Source: M3007 sp964621185
Lineage (GTDB): Bacteria > Bacteroidota > Bacteroidia > Chitinophagales > Saprospiraceae
Direction of reading: 5' to 3'
NCBI GenBank assembly: GCA_964621185.1
Contig: CAZULM010000006.1
Coordinates: forward strand, 62,001-126,000
DNA length: 64,000 nucleotides
Part shown: in pieces, positions 33,996 to 42,764 of the stretch
Position numbering within the stretch: the stretch's first letter is position 1
Layout of the letters: the number at the start of each line of letters is the position of its first letter
Notes under the pieces: model-generated
What the model was told of the DNA's origin: nothing
What the model saw: the letters and a program-made list of their open reading frames with translations, nothing else
Database searches by the model: none
Program-made: the position numbers and the translations under genes

Positions 33996-34138
33996 TTATT
34001 CCCAAAGCCAATCTTTCTCAGCTATGGATTGATTTTTAGAAATGCCTCCTGGATCTTATCCCGTTTATTTTTGGGGAAAATACTGGCTTTGAGAAGCATT
34101 GTCACCAGGCGGGCATTGTTTTTTAACTTTAACAATGT
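33996..34138 (-). pseudogene. decayed copy B of the helical protein (C-terminal end, frameshifted)
   Basis: On the minus strand the bases read KNNARLVTMLLKASIFPKNK, then RDKIQEAFLKINP. This aligns with KNMISLMKKLLHLNIFSKPQKEKFKETVLKTNP near the end of the helical protein. After NP a one-base shift is needed, and the reading continues IAEKDWLWE then TAA, matching LAEREWLLE. It is therefore a third, older C-terminal copy that has lost its start and acquired a frameshift. It fills the gap between the two FnIII-like genes exactly where the intact helical gene sits in the last unit. Confidence 0.8.
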
Positions 34139-34172
34139 TATTCACCAAATTTCACATTCAAACAATTAGATT

Positions 34173-34538
34173 ATGTACAAGCAATTAAAAACCTCGCTCT
34201 TATCGATTGCCACTTTTGCAGCAATTTCTATTTCCCCATTCACTACCCTTCAAAACAGTGAATTTTCTTGCCAAACCTACCAAGCTGGAAGGCAAGTGCT
34301 CACCTCTGACCTGACGGTTACTGTAATCACTCCAACCTCAGTTTCACTTTCATGGAATGCCTGGCCTGGCGCCGGAGATTATACAATCACTGTCAAAAAC
34401 CTGACAACCAACCAAGTTGAGCAAACATTCAACACTTCTTCCACCTCCGCAAATGTAAGTAGCTTGAATACTGGAGACACCTATCGCTTCAGTGTGGGAA
34501 AAAATGGTTATGTCATCGCAGAAGATGTCATAATGTAA
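34173..34538 (+). CDS. small secreted FnIII-like protein, tandem copy 2
   Basis: A 121-residue paralogue of the 33548 gene. The signal sequence is MYKQLKTSLLSIATFAAISISPF, then the FnIII-like domain DLTVTVITPTSVSLSWNAWPGAGDYTITVKNLTTNQVEQTFN and GDTYRFSVGKNGYVIAEDVIM. Divergence is concentrated in the signal peptide and the linker after it, while the domain is nearly unchanged. This suggests selection on the domain. It converges on the intact helical gene (34617-36029) with a shared hairpin between the stops. The untranslated leader resembles that of copy 1 (CACATT about 20 bases before the start). Function is unknown. Confidence 0.8.
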   Translation: MYKQLKTSLLSIATFAAISISPFTTLQNSEFSCQTYQAGRQVLTSDLTVTVITPTSVSLSWNAWPGAGDYTITVKNLTTNQVEQTFNTSSTSANVSSLNTGDTYRFSVGKNGYVIAEDVIM

Positions 34539-34563
34539 TCTCCGCTCGATATTTATTGTCTTT

Positions 34564-34601
34564 ATGTTGGGCTTCCAGAAAGCATATGGGAAGCCCAACA
34601 T
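34564..34601. terminator. bidirectional terminator between FnIII copy 2 and the helical gene
   Basis: ATGTTGGGCTTCC and GGAAGCCCAACAT form a perfect 13-pair stem between two convergent stops. A degenerate relative (GGGCTTCCC ... GGGGAGTCC, 33941-33972) lies at the equivalent spot after FnIII copy 1, as expected if the whole unit was duplicated. Confidence 0.75.
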
Positions 34602-34616
34602 TTGAAATCTTATTAT

Positions 34617-36029
34617 TTATCTTATTACTAATTGTTCCAAAAGCCATTCCCGTTCTGCCAAAGGATTGGTTTTCAATACAGTCTCCTTGAATTTCTCCTT
34701 CTGGGGCTTAGAGAAAATATTTAGATGCAGTAATTTCTTCATTAGGCTAATCATATTTTTGTAAGCTGCCTTACGGGCGGGGTCGAGCGCTTCTTTACGC
34801 TGTAAATAGGTGCGCATACTTTCGAGCAGGGATTCAAACGCATCGAACTCTTCTTTTTCGTAATATATTTTAAGAAGCATTGATTTGGCGATGATGTTGA
34901 ACAGCATATCGTCATATTCGAATTTGGTGAGCATGTCCTGTGCCTTGTTGTAATCGCCTTGTTCGAAATACACCCTTGATAGATTAAAATTAACAATGCT
35001 GTTTCGCTCTTTTTCGTCGAGATGGTGTTTAAAGCGATCAATAAACTGTACAGCCCACTCAAACTCGTCTACCTTAATAGCAAAGGCGACAGCATTTCCA
35101 AAAGTGTACCTGGTAATTTGGTCATTTTCAAGCAAGAAACCTTTTTCTACTCCAGATCGGAAAAATTTAAGCGCCTTCCTGCAGTACTCCAATTCTCCGA
35201 GATTAACCTTTACTGCACAATAATTCAACGCTTTCAGATATAAATCGCGGGTTTCGGCTATGGTGAAGATTCCAGTGCTTTTTTCATGGATCAATTTCTC
35301 TAGGTTGTCAAAATGTTCAACTTCTCCTGGATTTGTTATGGTTTTATAGGCGTAGTACTGCGCCGCTATTGTCGGCTCCCCAAAAAGTTTTTTCGATTCA
35401 ATGTAACCCAGAATTTCATCTAGCATTCCTTGGTCATATTTTGCCGTTTTATATACCTTCTGATGTGCCAGCATGGCGTGAGCGTTCTGTAACTTTTCAG
35501 CAATGAACCACCGTTCCAGCGAGTCGGCTGTTTCTTGAAGGTTTGCTGAAGCATTCTGCACAATATTGGCTTGTTGGCTATATTCCTGCTCAATATAGAA
35601 CTTGTTCAATAAGTAGTGTTTATCCCTGTATTGTTGGTTTTCCAACTGGCTTCGTCCCATACGCAAGGCTTGTCGATAGGATTTTTCCAGTTTTCGACTC
35701 CGGTAAGCCCGCATCAACACAACCTGAAATTGAACTTGATCTGAAACGATATCAGTAAATACCAAGTACTCCTCAATTGCCTTCAACAAAAAGTGCATCA
35801 CCTGCCGCATAAATGCATCATCGTATGGTTGGTTGGAAAAAACGGCTTTCCAGGCCGCCGCTTTTTCATACGCTTCCTCGTACCGCTCCATGTTTTTTGA
35901 TAAATAGTCAAAAAGCTTAACAACGTCTTCCCGTTGATTGTGCGATGGCGACTGCAGCCATTTGTTCAGATCACGCACTTCCTTTTTGCTCAACGAAAGC
36001 ATAATTTCCGTCAGGACGCTTTTTTGCAT
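34617..36029 (-). CDS. all-helical protein of unknown function (partner of FnIII-like gene)
   Basis: A 470-residue protein without signal peptide or membrane helix, so cytoplasmic. It is almost entirely helical with TPR/SEL-like helix pairs (VNFNLSRVYFEQGDYNKAQDMLTKFEYDD, MLLKIYYEKEEFDAFESLLESM). The C-terminus is conserved in fragments A and B (LLHLNIFSKPQKEKFKETVLKTNPLAEREWLLEQL). A protein of the same size and layout lies at 49018-50466, where the FnIII-like partner is again convergent. Shared features are an N-terminal LxxLxKxE-type helix, a YL..F.. middle region and a C-terminal NP/TPxLxxRxWLLE motif. I do not recognise the family. The gene is AT-richer than the flanks. Confidence 0.8.
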   Translation of the reverse strand: MQKSVLTEIMLSLSKKEVRDLNKWLQSPSHNQREDVVKLFDYLSKNMERYEEAYEKAAAWKAVFSNQPYDDAFMRQVMHFLLKAIEEYLVFTDIVSDQVQFQVVLMRAYRSRKLEKSYRQALRMGRSQLENQQYRDKHYLLNKFYIEQEYSQQANIVQNASANLQETADSLERWFIAEKLQNAHAMLAHQKVYKTAKYDQGMLDEILGYIESKKLFGEPTIAAQYYAYKTITNPGEVEHFDNLEKLIHEKSTGIFTIAETRDLYLKALNYCAVKVNLGELEYCRKALKFFRSGVEKGFLLENDQITRYTFGNAVAFAIKVDEFEWAVQFIDRFKHHLDEKERNSIVNFNLSRVYFEQGDYNKAQDMLTKFEYDDMLFNIIAKSMLLKIYYEKEEFDAFESLLESMRTYLQRKEALDPARKAAYKNMISLMKKLLHLNIFSKPQKEKFKETVLKTNPLAEREWLLEQLVIR

Positions 36030-36227
36030 TTTTTAAAATTATTATTTGTTCAACAAAAAGAGTGTGCCATTGATTCAATAAAAACCGTATTTTTGAGCGC
36101 TTTTATTGATTTAGGGGCAAATATCCAAGAATAATCCAATTCTAATCTGAAAAAAATTAGGCAATGAATAGCAAACCAGTTCAACAAACGCGAAATTTTG
36201 TCTTTAACCGGCAAGCAATCGCGCCGC

Positions 36228-36235
36228 ACTTTTGT
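36228..36235 (+). promoter_or_regulatory. candidate promoter -7 box before the 36278 gene
   Basis: CACTTTTG in the context GCCGCACTTTTGTATCGTC, close to the promoter context of the two small RNAs. The gap 36030-36277 between the divergent helical and type IX cargo genes shows no gene. Confidence 0.35.
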
Positions 36236-36277
36236 ATCGTCGAAGAAATCATTCGGTTCAACTTAATCCTTTCACCC

Positions 36278-39196
36278 ATGCAAAAGCACCTGTATATCCT
36301 CTTGTTCGCACTCCTTTCTGTTGCCCAGGCAAATGGGCAAGGGTGGGAGCGTATTTATGGCGGCAGCGGGCAAGATGTGGCGAAGGCGCTTGCAGCGACT
36401 CCGGATGGCGGCTACGTCATGACCGGCTATTACAACGGCAATACCCGGCTTTACTTGCTAAAGGTGGATGCCGATGGCAAACTGCAATGGAGCAAGACCT
36501 ACACGGGGAATATGGGGGCGTCCAGGATGGAAGGCTTTGGTGTGGTAAGTACCGCAGATAACGGGTTTGCCATTGCGGGCTATGTCGATCAAGACGGCCC
36601 CGGGCCGCTTAAAAGGGATATCTACCTCCTCAAAACAGATGCTTTTGGCAACAAGGTATGGGATAAAACCTATGGCAGCAGCCTTGACGACGAGGCGCGC
36701 GCGCTGATCGTGCTTCCCGATGGGTGCTTTGCCCTCACGGGCTTCCAAACTTTCAGCGGCAGCAAGGAAAATGTTTTTGTGCTGAAAACCGACCCACAAG
36801 GCAACACCTTGTGGTACAACAATTTCGGCGCTACGGGCAACCGGAAAAAGGGGCTTGCCATCGCTTTGGCACTCAATGGCGACTTTGTAATTGCCGGCGA
36901 ACAACAACCAACCATCACCAGCAGCAAAGACGCATACCTGCTTCGGGTAGGCTCCAGTGGCAACCTGATTAAAGAACAAACTTACGAGGCCGTTGGCGCT
37001 GGCGGTGTTACTGGTGAAGACGAGGCACGCGCCCTGGTGGCCACCAACGATGGCAACTTTGTGTTTGCCGGCTTTTCCAACATAGGCCCCGGCGGGGTAG
37101 GCACCATCATCAAAGTGGATGGGACCCTGGGCGCAGCGCCTATTTGGCAGCAATTGTATACCAACAACGACTTTTATGGGCTGACGAAGGAGCCAGGCAC
37201 TGGCAACCTCTTCGGTACCGGCAAAAGGACTTCCGGCACATCTGTTGTTCTGGAAGACCTGAATATCATCAAAATGACGCCTACCGGTCAGGTGATCTGG
37301 GAAGCCATCGTCGGCCGCGGGGGTCTGGACATCGGTTATGCCGTACTGCCCACCAGGGGTGGGGGTGTTGCTGCGGGTTTCAGCGAACAAACCATCAGCC
37401 CAACAGGCGAATCATATGCCTACCTGGTGCGCACCGATGCGGAAGGGAAGGTATTTACCAGCTATATCGAGGCCAATATTTTCAGAGACTTCAACAACAA
37501 CTGCCAGCCAGATACAGATGAGCCCAGCTTGCGCAACTGGATCGTTAAATTTGAAAACCCTTATGACACCCGCTATACGGTTTCCAATTCTAACGGCGAT
37601 GTCCATGTAGAGGTTGATACGGGCGAGTACAAGGTGGTATTGTTCCCGCCGAACAGCTACTGGAAAGCTTGCGATTCCGTTATCAGTGTCAGCATCCCGA
37701 ACTTTTACGACACCGTTTCCCTGGATATCCCCGTGCGTACGGTGTTCGACTGCGCGCGCAACGAAATAGACATCATCACCCCGATCTTGCGCCGTTGCAG
37801 CGACAACCTGTACCGCATAAGGTACTGCAACTCCGGCAGTGTCCCCTCACTCAATACCCAGATAAGGGTTGTGTTGGATCCGATGATGTCGTACCAGGGC
37901 AGCTCCATATCAGTAGACAATATTTTGGGCGACACCCTGGTGTTCAACATCGGGACTGTGGACAACGGTGCGTGCAAAGATTTCACCGTGACGGCATTTT
38001 TGGACTGTGCGGGCACTGTGGAAGGCCAAACACACTGTGTCAATGCCTATATCAGCCCCAACGATTTCTGTGATATCAACACTGGATGGGACGGAGCCAT
38101 TATTGCCACCAAGGCATTCTGTGAGAATGACACGGTGAAAATGATGATCCAGAACATTGGGTTGGGGGATATGAATGGCCCATTGGGATACATTATTACC
38201 GAAGAGGTAGTTATGCTTACTCAGCCAAATGACCCCACTTTCCAATTCAAATTGGATGCAGGTCAGGACTCTATTTATTGGACCCATCCAGCCAATGGCA
38301 GCACCTTCCGCATCATTGCGCAGCAAAGCCCAGGCTACCCAGGCACCAGCTACCCGACATCTGCGGTGGAAGGTTGCCTCAGCGATACAAGTACCATCGA
38401 GCCTTCGCTGGGATTCTACACCATGTTCCCCGAAGACGATGCTAATCCATTTATTGAAACCGATTGCCAGGAAAGTCACGAAGCCGATTACAATCCTATT
38501 CGCCTGAAAAGAGGCCATCCCAAGGGCTACGACGTTGCCCATCATTACGTCAGTCCAGAAACCGATTTGGACTATTTAATCCAATTCAGGAACACCGGTG
38601 CCGATACGGTGCGGCAGGTCATCATCCGTGATACCCTCTCTGCCGCACTTGATCCGGCCACCGTGTATCCTGGTGCCTCCAGCCATCCCTATCTCTTCGA
38701 GATGTATGGCAATGGCATTGTACAATTTACCCTTGAAAACGCCAATCTGCCACCAGGTGGCGGCGCGAGTGAAGGTTTTGTGAAGCTCCGTGTGGCTCAA
38801 AAACCGAATGTACCCTGCGGAACGATCATCTTCAACAGCGCCGCCATCTATTTTGACTTTAAAGCGCCAACCATGTCGAACACCACGTTCCACACGGTAT
38901 GTGAATTCGACACCTTTATCGTCGTCACCAAAACCAAAGAGATTTATATCCCGAATGCCCAGGTAAAGACTTACCCTAATCCTGCTTCCGAGTATGTGAA
39001 TTTTGACATCACAGGAGTTGACGCGAAACACTATACGCTGCAACTGTACGACATACAAGGCCGATTGATTGCTAATCTTTTTTATGATAATCCGATGTTC
39101 CAATTGTACCGTCACCAACTACCGGCAGGCACGGTTATTTACCGACTCGCCGCTGACGGCAAGCCACTTGCCGCTGGAAAACTTATCGTACGTTGA
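36278..39196 (+). CDS. type IX cargo protein: delta-60-like propeller, DUF7619-like domain, sorting domain
   Basis: A 972-residue protein. I start it at MQKHLYILLFALLSVAQANGQ, a signal peptide, because the 38 codons upstream overlap the probable promoter. The first 400 residues are propeller repeats (WERIYGGSGQDVAKALAATPDGGYVMTGYYNG, LLKTDAFGNKVWDKTYGSSLDDEARALI, VLKTDPQGNTLWYNNFG). A SdrD/SD-like segment (FRDFNNNCQPDTDEPSLRNWIV) and a DUF11/DUF7619 domain (VSPETDLDYLIQFRNTGADTVRQVIIRDTLSAALD) follow, then a type IX sorting domain (VKTYPNPASEYVNFDITG to AAGKLIVR). It is surface-exposed. No enzyme motif is visible, so adhesion or binding is inferred. A strong terminator follows the stop. Confidence 0.85.
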   Translation: MQKHLYILLFALLSVAQANGQGWERIYGGSGQDVAKALAATPDGGYVMTGYYNGNTRLYLLKVDADGKLQWSKTYTGNMGASRMEGFGVVSTADNGFAIAGYVDQDGPGPLKRDIYLLKTDAFGNKVWDKTYGSSLDDEARALIVLPDGCFALTGFQTFSGSKENVFVLKTDPQGNTLWYNNFGATGNRKKGLAIALALNGDFVIAGEQQPTITSSKDAYLLRVGSSGNLIKEQTYEAVGAGGVTGEDEARALVATNDGNFVFAGFSNIGPGGVGTIIKVDGTLGAAPIWQQLYTNNDFYGLTKEPGTGNLFGTGKRTSGTSVVLEDLNIIKMTPTGQVIWEAIVGRGGLDIGYAVLPTRGGGVAAGFSEQTISPTGESYAYLVRTDAEGKVFTSYIEANIFRDFNNNCQPDTDEPSLRNWIVKFENPYDTRYTVSNSNGDVHVEVDTGEYKVVLFPPNSYWKACDSVISVSIPNFYDTVSLDIPVRTVFDCARNEIDIITPILRRCSDNLYRIRYCNSGSVPSLNTQIRVVLDPMMSYQGSSISVDNILGDTLVFNIGTVDNGACKDFTVTAFLDCAGTVEGQTHCVNAYISPNDFCDINTGWDGAIIATKAFCENDTVKMMIQNIGLGDMNGPLGYIITEEVVMLTQPNDPTFQFKLDAGQDSIYWTHPANGSTFRIIAQQSPGYPGTSYPTSAVEGCLSDTSTIEPSLGFYTMFPEDDANPFIETDCQESHEADYNPIRLKRGHPKGYDVAHHYVSPETDLDYLIQFRNTGADTVRQVIIRDTLSAALDPATVYPGASSHPYLFEMYGNGIVQFTLENANLPPGGGASEGFVKLRVAQKPNVPCGTIIFNSAAIYFDFKAPTMSNTTFHTVCEFDTFIVVTKTKEIYIPNAQVKTYPNPASEYVNFDITGVDAKHYTLQLYDIQGRLIANLFYDNPMFQLYRHQLPAGTVIYRLAADGKPLAAGKLIVR

Positions 39197-39254
39197 CGAC
39201 GGTGTTTAGAGGCCATTCCAGACCGACTTACTCACACATTCTTACCTGAAATTT

Positions 39255-39290
39255 AAAACGCCGCGTTGCAAATGAGCATCGCGGCGTTTT
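39255..39290. terminator. bidirectional intrinsic terminator after the 36278 gene
   Basis: AAAACGCCGCG and CGCGGCGTTTT form an 11-pair stem with a 14-base loop. A-tract and T-tract ends allow termination in both directions. Confidence 0.85.
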
Positions 39291-39489
39291 GGTAGCGCGA
39301 CATTTATGTCGCCCGAAAAAGGCCATTTATGGCCGTAACCAAGGCGATGCCAATCACCCAGGCACATACAAAAAATCTATCTGAGGCGCTTTAACGTGTT
39401 TGCTGCGCTTTATGCACAATAGCTTGCCTGCGGCAAGGAGGTGACGGCCATAAATGGCCTTGTTCGGGCGACATAAATGTCGCGTTACC
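39291..39489. repeat. REP-like pair in inverse orientation (copies 2 and 3)
   Basis: The 48-bp double palindrome of 2032-2079 occurs at 39291-39338 and again inverted at 39443-39489. Together they bound a 199-bp element. The inner 100 bases carry no gene. The right copy ends next to the stop of the DPP-III gene (39491). Confidence 0.85.
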
Positions 39490-39490
39490 A

Positions 39491-41539
39491 TTAGTTTTTG
39501 ATCGGCAGAAATGAATATTCCTTCCCGTACCGCAACATCTGCTGTACAAAATCCAGCTCCTTCTCCACTTTCACATCGGTGATGTTGCCGGCAGCGTCTT
39601 TTACGGCTACCAGTTTTGGCTGCACAAATCCGGAATAGGCTTTTGTGGGCAATGCCGCGTAGCGGGCTTTTACCTCTGTGCCCGTGGCGGCATCTGTTTT
39701 TACGCCATATCCTTCCACCAAAGCTTTGGCGGCATTGAAATCACCTTCCGACTTGATACGCTGTATTTCCGACAACAACTGCCCGAACAGTACCCGCAAT
39801 TTTGCGTAGTCCTTGATGTCGTAATAGGTTTTGCCATTGCGCACTTCTTTCACAATCACGTTGTCGGCCTTGCCTTTGTCGAAGGCCCAGGCTGCCACCA
39901 GCTGGCGGTTGCGCATATGGTCTTCCTCTATGTCGTGGCCGGGCGGCAGGCGGCGCAGCTGCTGTAGCAGGCCGTTGCGGATATAGTTGTCATACTCTGC
40001 TTTGTAGGCTTCGGCATCGGGCATCAGGCCCATTTCGATGAGCTTGGGGTCGGGCATGAAATACAGGGCTACCAGGTCGGCGCGGCCTTCTTCCAGTGTG
40101 CTGGAATAGATTTTAAGGGTCACATTGGGCTCAGCCATGCCCGGTTTAAGCTGGCCGCTGGCGTGGCCGATCACTTCGTGCAAGGCGGTGTGCATTTTCC
40201 CGCAGGCTTCGGCGTATTTGGCTGCGCGGGCTATTTCTTCTTCATCGTTGGCGAACTCGGCCGTGGCGAGGGCGCCCCCGGCTTTGCCGTATGCGTTCTC
40301 GATGTTGTTAAGGCTGATGGATTTGGAACCGAAATCTTCCCGTATCCAGTTGGAGTTGGGCAGGTTTACGCCGATGGGAGTGGTGGGCGCCGCATCGCCC
40401 GATTCCATGGCCACGTTGATGACGCGGTACGAAACCCCGGTCACCTTCTTTTTCTTGTATGCCTCCGGGATGGTCGAATTGTCTTCGAAATACTGGGCGT
40501 TTTTGCTGACAATGGCCATTTTTTCGGTTGCATCCGGGTCGTTGTACTGCACCATGGCCTCATAGTCGCCTTTGTAGCCTTTGGGGTCGTGATATACTTC
40601 AATGAACCCGTTGATGAAATCGATGGTGCTTTCGGTTTCCTGCACCCAAGCCTGGTTGTAGGCATCGAAGGTTCTCAGGTCGCCTGATTTGTAGTATTCC
40701 ACCAACAGGCCGATCACTTTTTTCTGCTGTTCGTTTTCGGCGAAGGGGATAGCTTTTTCGAGGTTTTCCACGATCTTGTCGATGGCTGGGCCGTACATGC
40801 CGCCCGATTTCCAGGGTATTTCCTTGAGTTGGCCGTTTTCCTTCACTAATTTGGAGTTCAGGCCGAACATGGGCGCTTTGCTGCCGCCGGTTTTGATCAT
40901 GGCTTCGTAAAATTTGTCCACTTCGTCAGCCGTAACGCCCTCGTAGAAATTCACGGCAGATGCCTGCACCACGTCTTTGGATTCGTCCTTGTTGGTGCGT
41001 TTGGCCAGCACGTTCGAGTCGAAGATCACGGGCGTGAGCCCGCTTAGAAGTTCGGCTGGGGGCATGGGCAGTGCGCTGGCGTCGCTGTTTTGCACCAGTG
41101 CGGCGAAGTATTCCTGGGAGAACTCCGGGATGATCTTGGATTCGTTGTAGTGGTGGTGGATGCCGTTGCTCATCCAAACGCGCTTGGCATACACCTCGAA
41201 CGCTTTCCAGTCGGCGCCGGTTTTGTCGCCTTTGTAGGTGTTGAAAATGCCTTCCAGGGTTTTGCGCACGGCGAGGTTGTGCTTGCAATGCTGGTCGTAG
41301 ATGATGTCGCGGCCGGCTAAGGCGGCTTCGCTGAGGTAGTAGATGAATGTTTTTTGGCGCAGGTCGAGCTTGTCCCAGCCGGGCAGCTCGTATTGGAGCA
41401 CCTGCAAGTCGGCAAAGCTGTCGAGCAAGACCTGGTCTGATGGGGGAGTGGTGTTGGCAGCTGTGCTGTCGGGCTTTTTGTCGCCACAGGAAATGGCGCT
41501 GAACAGCAGGGCAAAGCCTAGGATATGGAAAAATTTCAT
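39491..41539 (-). CDS. dipeptidyl-peptidase III family (M49) lipoprotein
   Basis: A 682-residue protein. The lipobox is LLFSAISCGDKK, so this is an exported lipoprotein. The M49 zinc motif is present: His454-Glu-Val-Ile-Gly-His459 in ALHEVIGHASGQLKPG, with the third ligand region EEGRADLVALYFMPDP about 50 residues later. The second conserved block is WIREDFGSKSISLNNIENAYGK. DPP-III removes dipeptides from short oligopeptides. The HEVIGH form has three residues between the His-Glu and the second His, as in the family. The size is usual for bacterial members. It complements DPP-IV and M1 peptidases nearby. A dispersed repeat with a promoter-like box lies about 120 bases upstream. Confidence 0.93.
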   Translation of the reverse strand: MKFFHILGFALLFSAISCGDKKPDSTAANTTPPSDQVLLDSFADLQVLQYELPGWDKLDLRQKTFIYYLSEAALAGRDIIYDQHCKHNLAVRKTLEGIFNTYKGDKTGADWKAFEVYAKRVWMSNGIHHHYNESKIIPEFSQEYFAALVQNSDASALPMPPAELLSGLTPVIFDSNVLAKRTNKDESKDVVQASAVNFYEGVTADEVDKFYEAMIKTGGSKAPMFGLNSKLVKENGQLKEIPWKSGGMYGPAIDKIVENLEKAIPFAENEQQKKVIGLLVEYYKSGDLRTFDAYNQAWVQETESTIDFINGFIEVYHDPKGYKGDYEAMVQYNDPDATEKMAIVSKNAQYFEDNSTIPEAYKKKKVTGVSYRVINVAMESGDAAPTTPIGVNLPNSNWIREDFGSKSISLNNIENAYGKAGGALATAEFANDEEEIARAAKYAEACGKMHTALHEVIGHASGQLKPGMAEPNVTLKIYSSTLEEGRADLVALYFMPDPKLIEMGLMPDAEAYKAEYDNYIRNGLLQQLRRLPPGHDIEEDHMRNRQLVAAWAFDKGKADNVIVKEVRNGKTYYDIKDYAKLRVLFGQLLSEIQRIKSEGDFNAAKALVEGYGVKTDAATGTEVKARYAALPTKAYSGFVQPKLVAVKDAAGNITDVKVEKELDFVQQMLRYGKEYSFLPIKN

Positions 41540-41604
41540 CGCAAAAAAATGGTTAAGTTTGAAAATAGTTTGAACTGGATTCTCCTGTACAATTGTAAAT
41601 ATAC

Positions 41605-41703
41605 TATGATTCGCCTGATTTTTGTGATTGAGTATGATTGATTCATCTGATTTTCAAATGATTACAAAGATCGGCATGCACAAAACCAAGCGGCGTGAGG
41701 TAT
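41605..41703 (-). repeat. dispersed repeat family 1, copy upstream of the DPP-III gene
   Basis: Contains GCATGCACAAAACCAAGCGG followed by CGTGAGGTAT, with TGATTGATTCA and GATTACAAAGATCGG before it. Copies lie at 45361-45470, 48333-48434 and (shortened) 52674-52745. Read on the minus strand it holds GATCTTTG (41665-41672), one mismatch from TAnnTTTG, about 126 bases before the DPP-III start. A good upstream TTTG box is absent, so a promoter role is only possible. Confidence 0.6.
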
Positions 41704-41846
41704 ACCTATTCGTCAGACCGCGAAAAGCGGTCAGACGATGGCTCTTGGTCTGACCGCTTTTCGCGGTCTGACCAATAAGTATAAACAAATACTGCACTTT
41801 TCCAACACTTTTTATCCTTTCGAATAATTCTGGATGACCCATGTTT
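41704..41846. repeat. inverted repeat, left copy, flanking the 41936 gene
   Basis: A 143-base block containing the palindrome GTCAGACCGCGAAAAGCGG / its inverse, then a unique stretch (AAGTATAAACAAATACTGC) and an end GGATGACCCATGTTT. The same block, inverted and almost identical, lies at 42498-42639. Between them sits only one gene, 41936-42370. Confidence 0.9.
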
Positions 41847-41935
41847 CAATAAGTTTTGGCTTTGGCTCGACGGCAGGAGCAGACGCAATTTCTGCAAAAT
41901 ACGAAAAGATTGCCGCGAAACTCGACCCAAGAAAC

Positions 41936-42370
41936 CTATTTCTGCTCCAACAGCGCGTTTAGCCGGCCATAAAGAGCCTTGACATCGGCATTTACCGGGA
42001 AGGCAGGGTCGCCCCAGGTGACGCGCTGCACGGCATCGCCGTCTTGCCATTCCAGGAAGGAATAGATGTTGCCTGGGTGCTCAAATTCGAGTTTGGCGAG
42101 GTCGAGCGCCGCTGCGGTTTTATAGATCGCTGCTGCTGTTTTTCGCTTGGTTTTGACCGTTTCTGTCAGGGTGTCTTGATGTTCCTGTTTGAAAACCTGC
42201 CCGTTGCTGAGCAGGGTGTAGGTGGTTTCTCTGCCTGCATAGCCGCCACCGTTGCCCCAGCGCAGTTGTTGGGGCGGCAGGTTGTCGGCGCTGAATTTTG
42301 GTTGATGTTTGCAAAAAAGCAAGAGAGCGCTGACGGCGAGCAGCGTCAGGGAAATCAGGATAATTTTCAT
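41936..42370 (-). CDS. small lipoprotein of unknown function inside an inverted-repeat box
   Basis: A 144-residue protein. The start MKIILISLTLLAVSALLLFCKHQ is a lipoprotein signal with Cys near residue 20; the long frame upstream runs into the flanking repeat and is not used. The mature part (LRWGNGGGYAGRETTYTLLSNGQVFKQ, then LEFEHPGNIYSFLEWQDGD) looks like one compact beta domain with a GNGGGYAG loop. I cannot name the family. The gene lies between two 142-bp inverted copies of the same repeat, with 90-130 bases of extra sequence on each side. It may therefore have arrived as a unit, or the repeat may have inserted twice around it. Confidence 0.7.
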   Translation of the reverse strand: MKIILISLTLLAVSALLLFCKHQPKFSADNLPPQQLRWGNGGGYAGRETTYTLLSNGQVFKQEHQDTLTETVKTKRKTAAAIYKTAAALDLAKLEFEHPGNIYSFLEWQDGDAVQRVTWGDPAFPVNADVKALYGRLNALLEQK

Positions 42371-42497
42371 GGGAGCGGAACAGTTTGGTGAAAAGGTATC
42401 GGTGCTACTTTCGAGCAAATATATGCCAAAGAGAGGGTTCGTGTCAAAAGGACTGACTCTGAAAACTTGGCCAAACTTTGTTTCGATTTTTGGTGTC

Positions 42498-42639
42498 AAA
42501 CATGGGTCATCCCGAATCTTCGAAAGTATAAAAAGTTATGGAAAAGTGCAGTATTTGTTTATACTTATTGGTCAGACCGCGAAAAGCGGTCAGACCAAGA
42601 GCCATCGTCTGACCGCTTTTCGCGGTCTGACGAATAGGT
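42498..42639. repeat. inverted repeat, right copy, flanking the 41936 gene
   Basis: The inverse of 41704-41846, with a few differences in the stretch near AAACATGGGTCAT. The gap 42371-42764 has no gene besides this repeat. Confidence 0.9.
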
Positions 42640-42764
42640 GTTGACAATTTTTACCCTAAAAGGGCTACTGCGTCACGGGACATTGTAACCGACAAACAAC
42701 GCAGAGGAACGGAAAATACGACCGTCAATTCATGGGTCATTTACCGGACGCGGCACTAGCGGTC

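Noticed and set aside
41936..42499. Longer start (42499) for the boxed lipoprotein gene
   Set aside because: The extra 43 codons reach into the right inverted repeat and precede a normal lipoprotein signal; the ATG at 42370 is far more likely.
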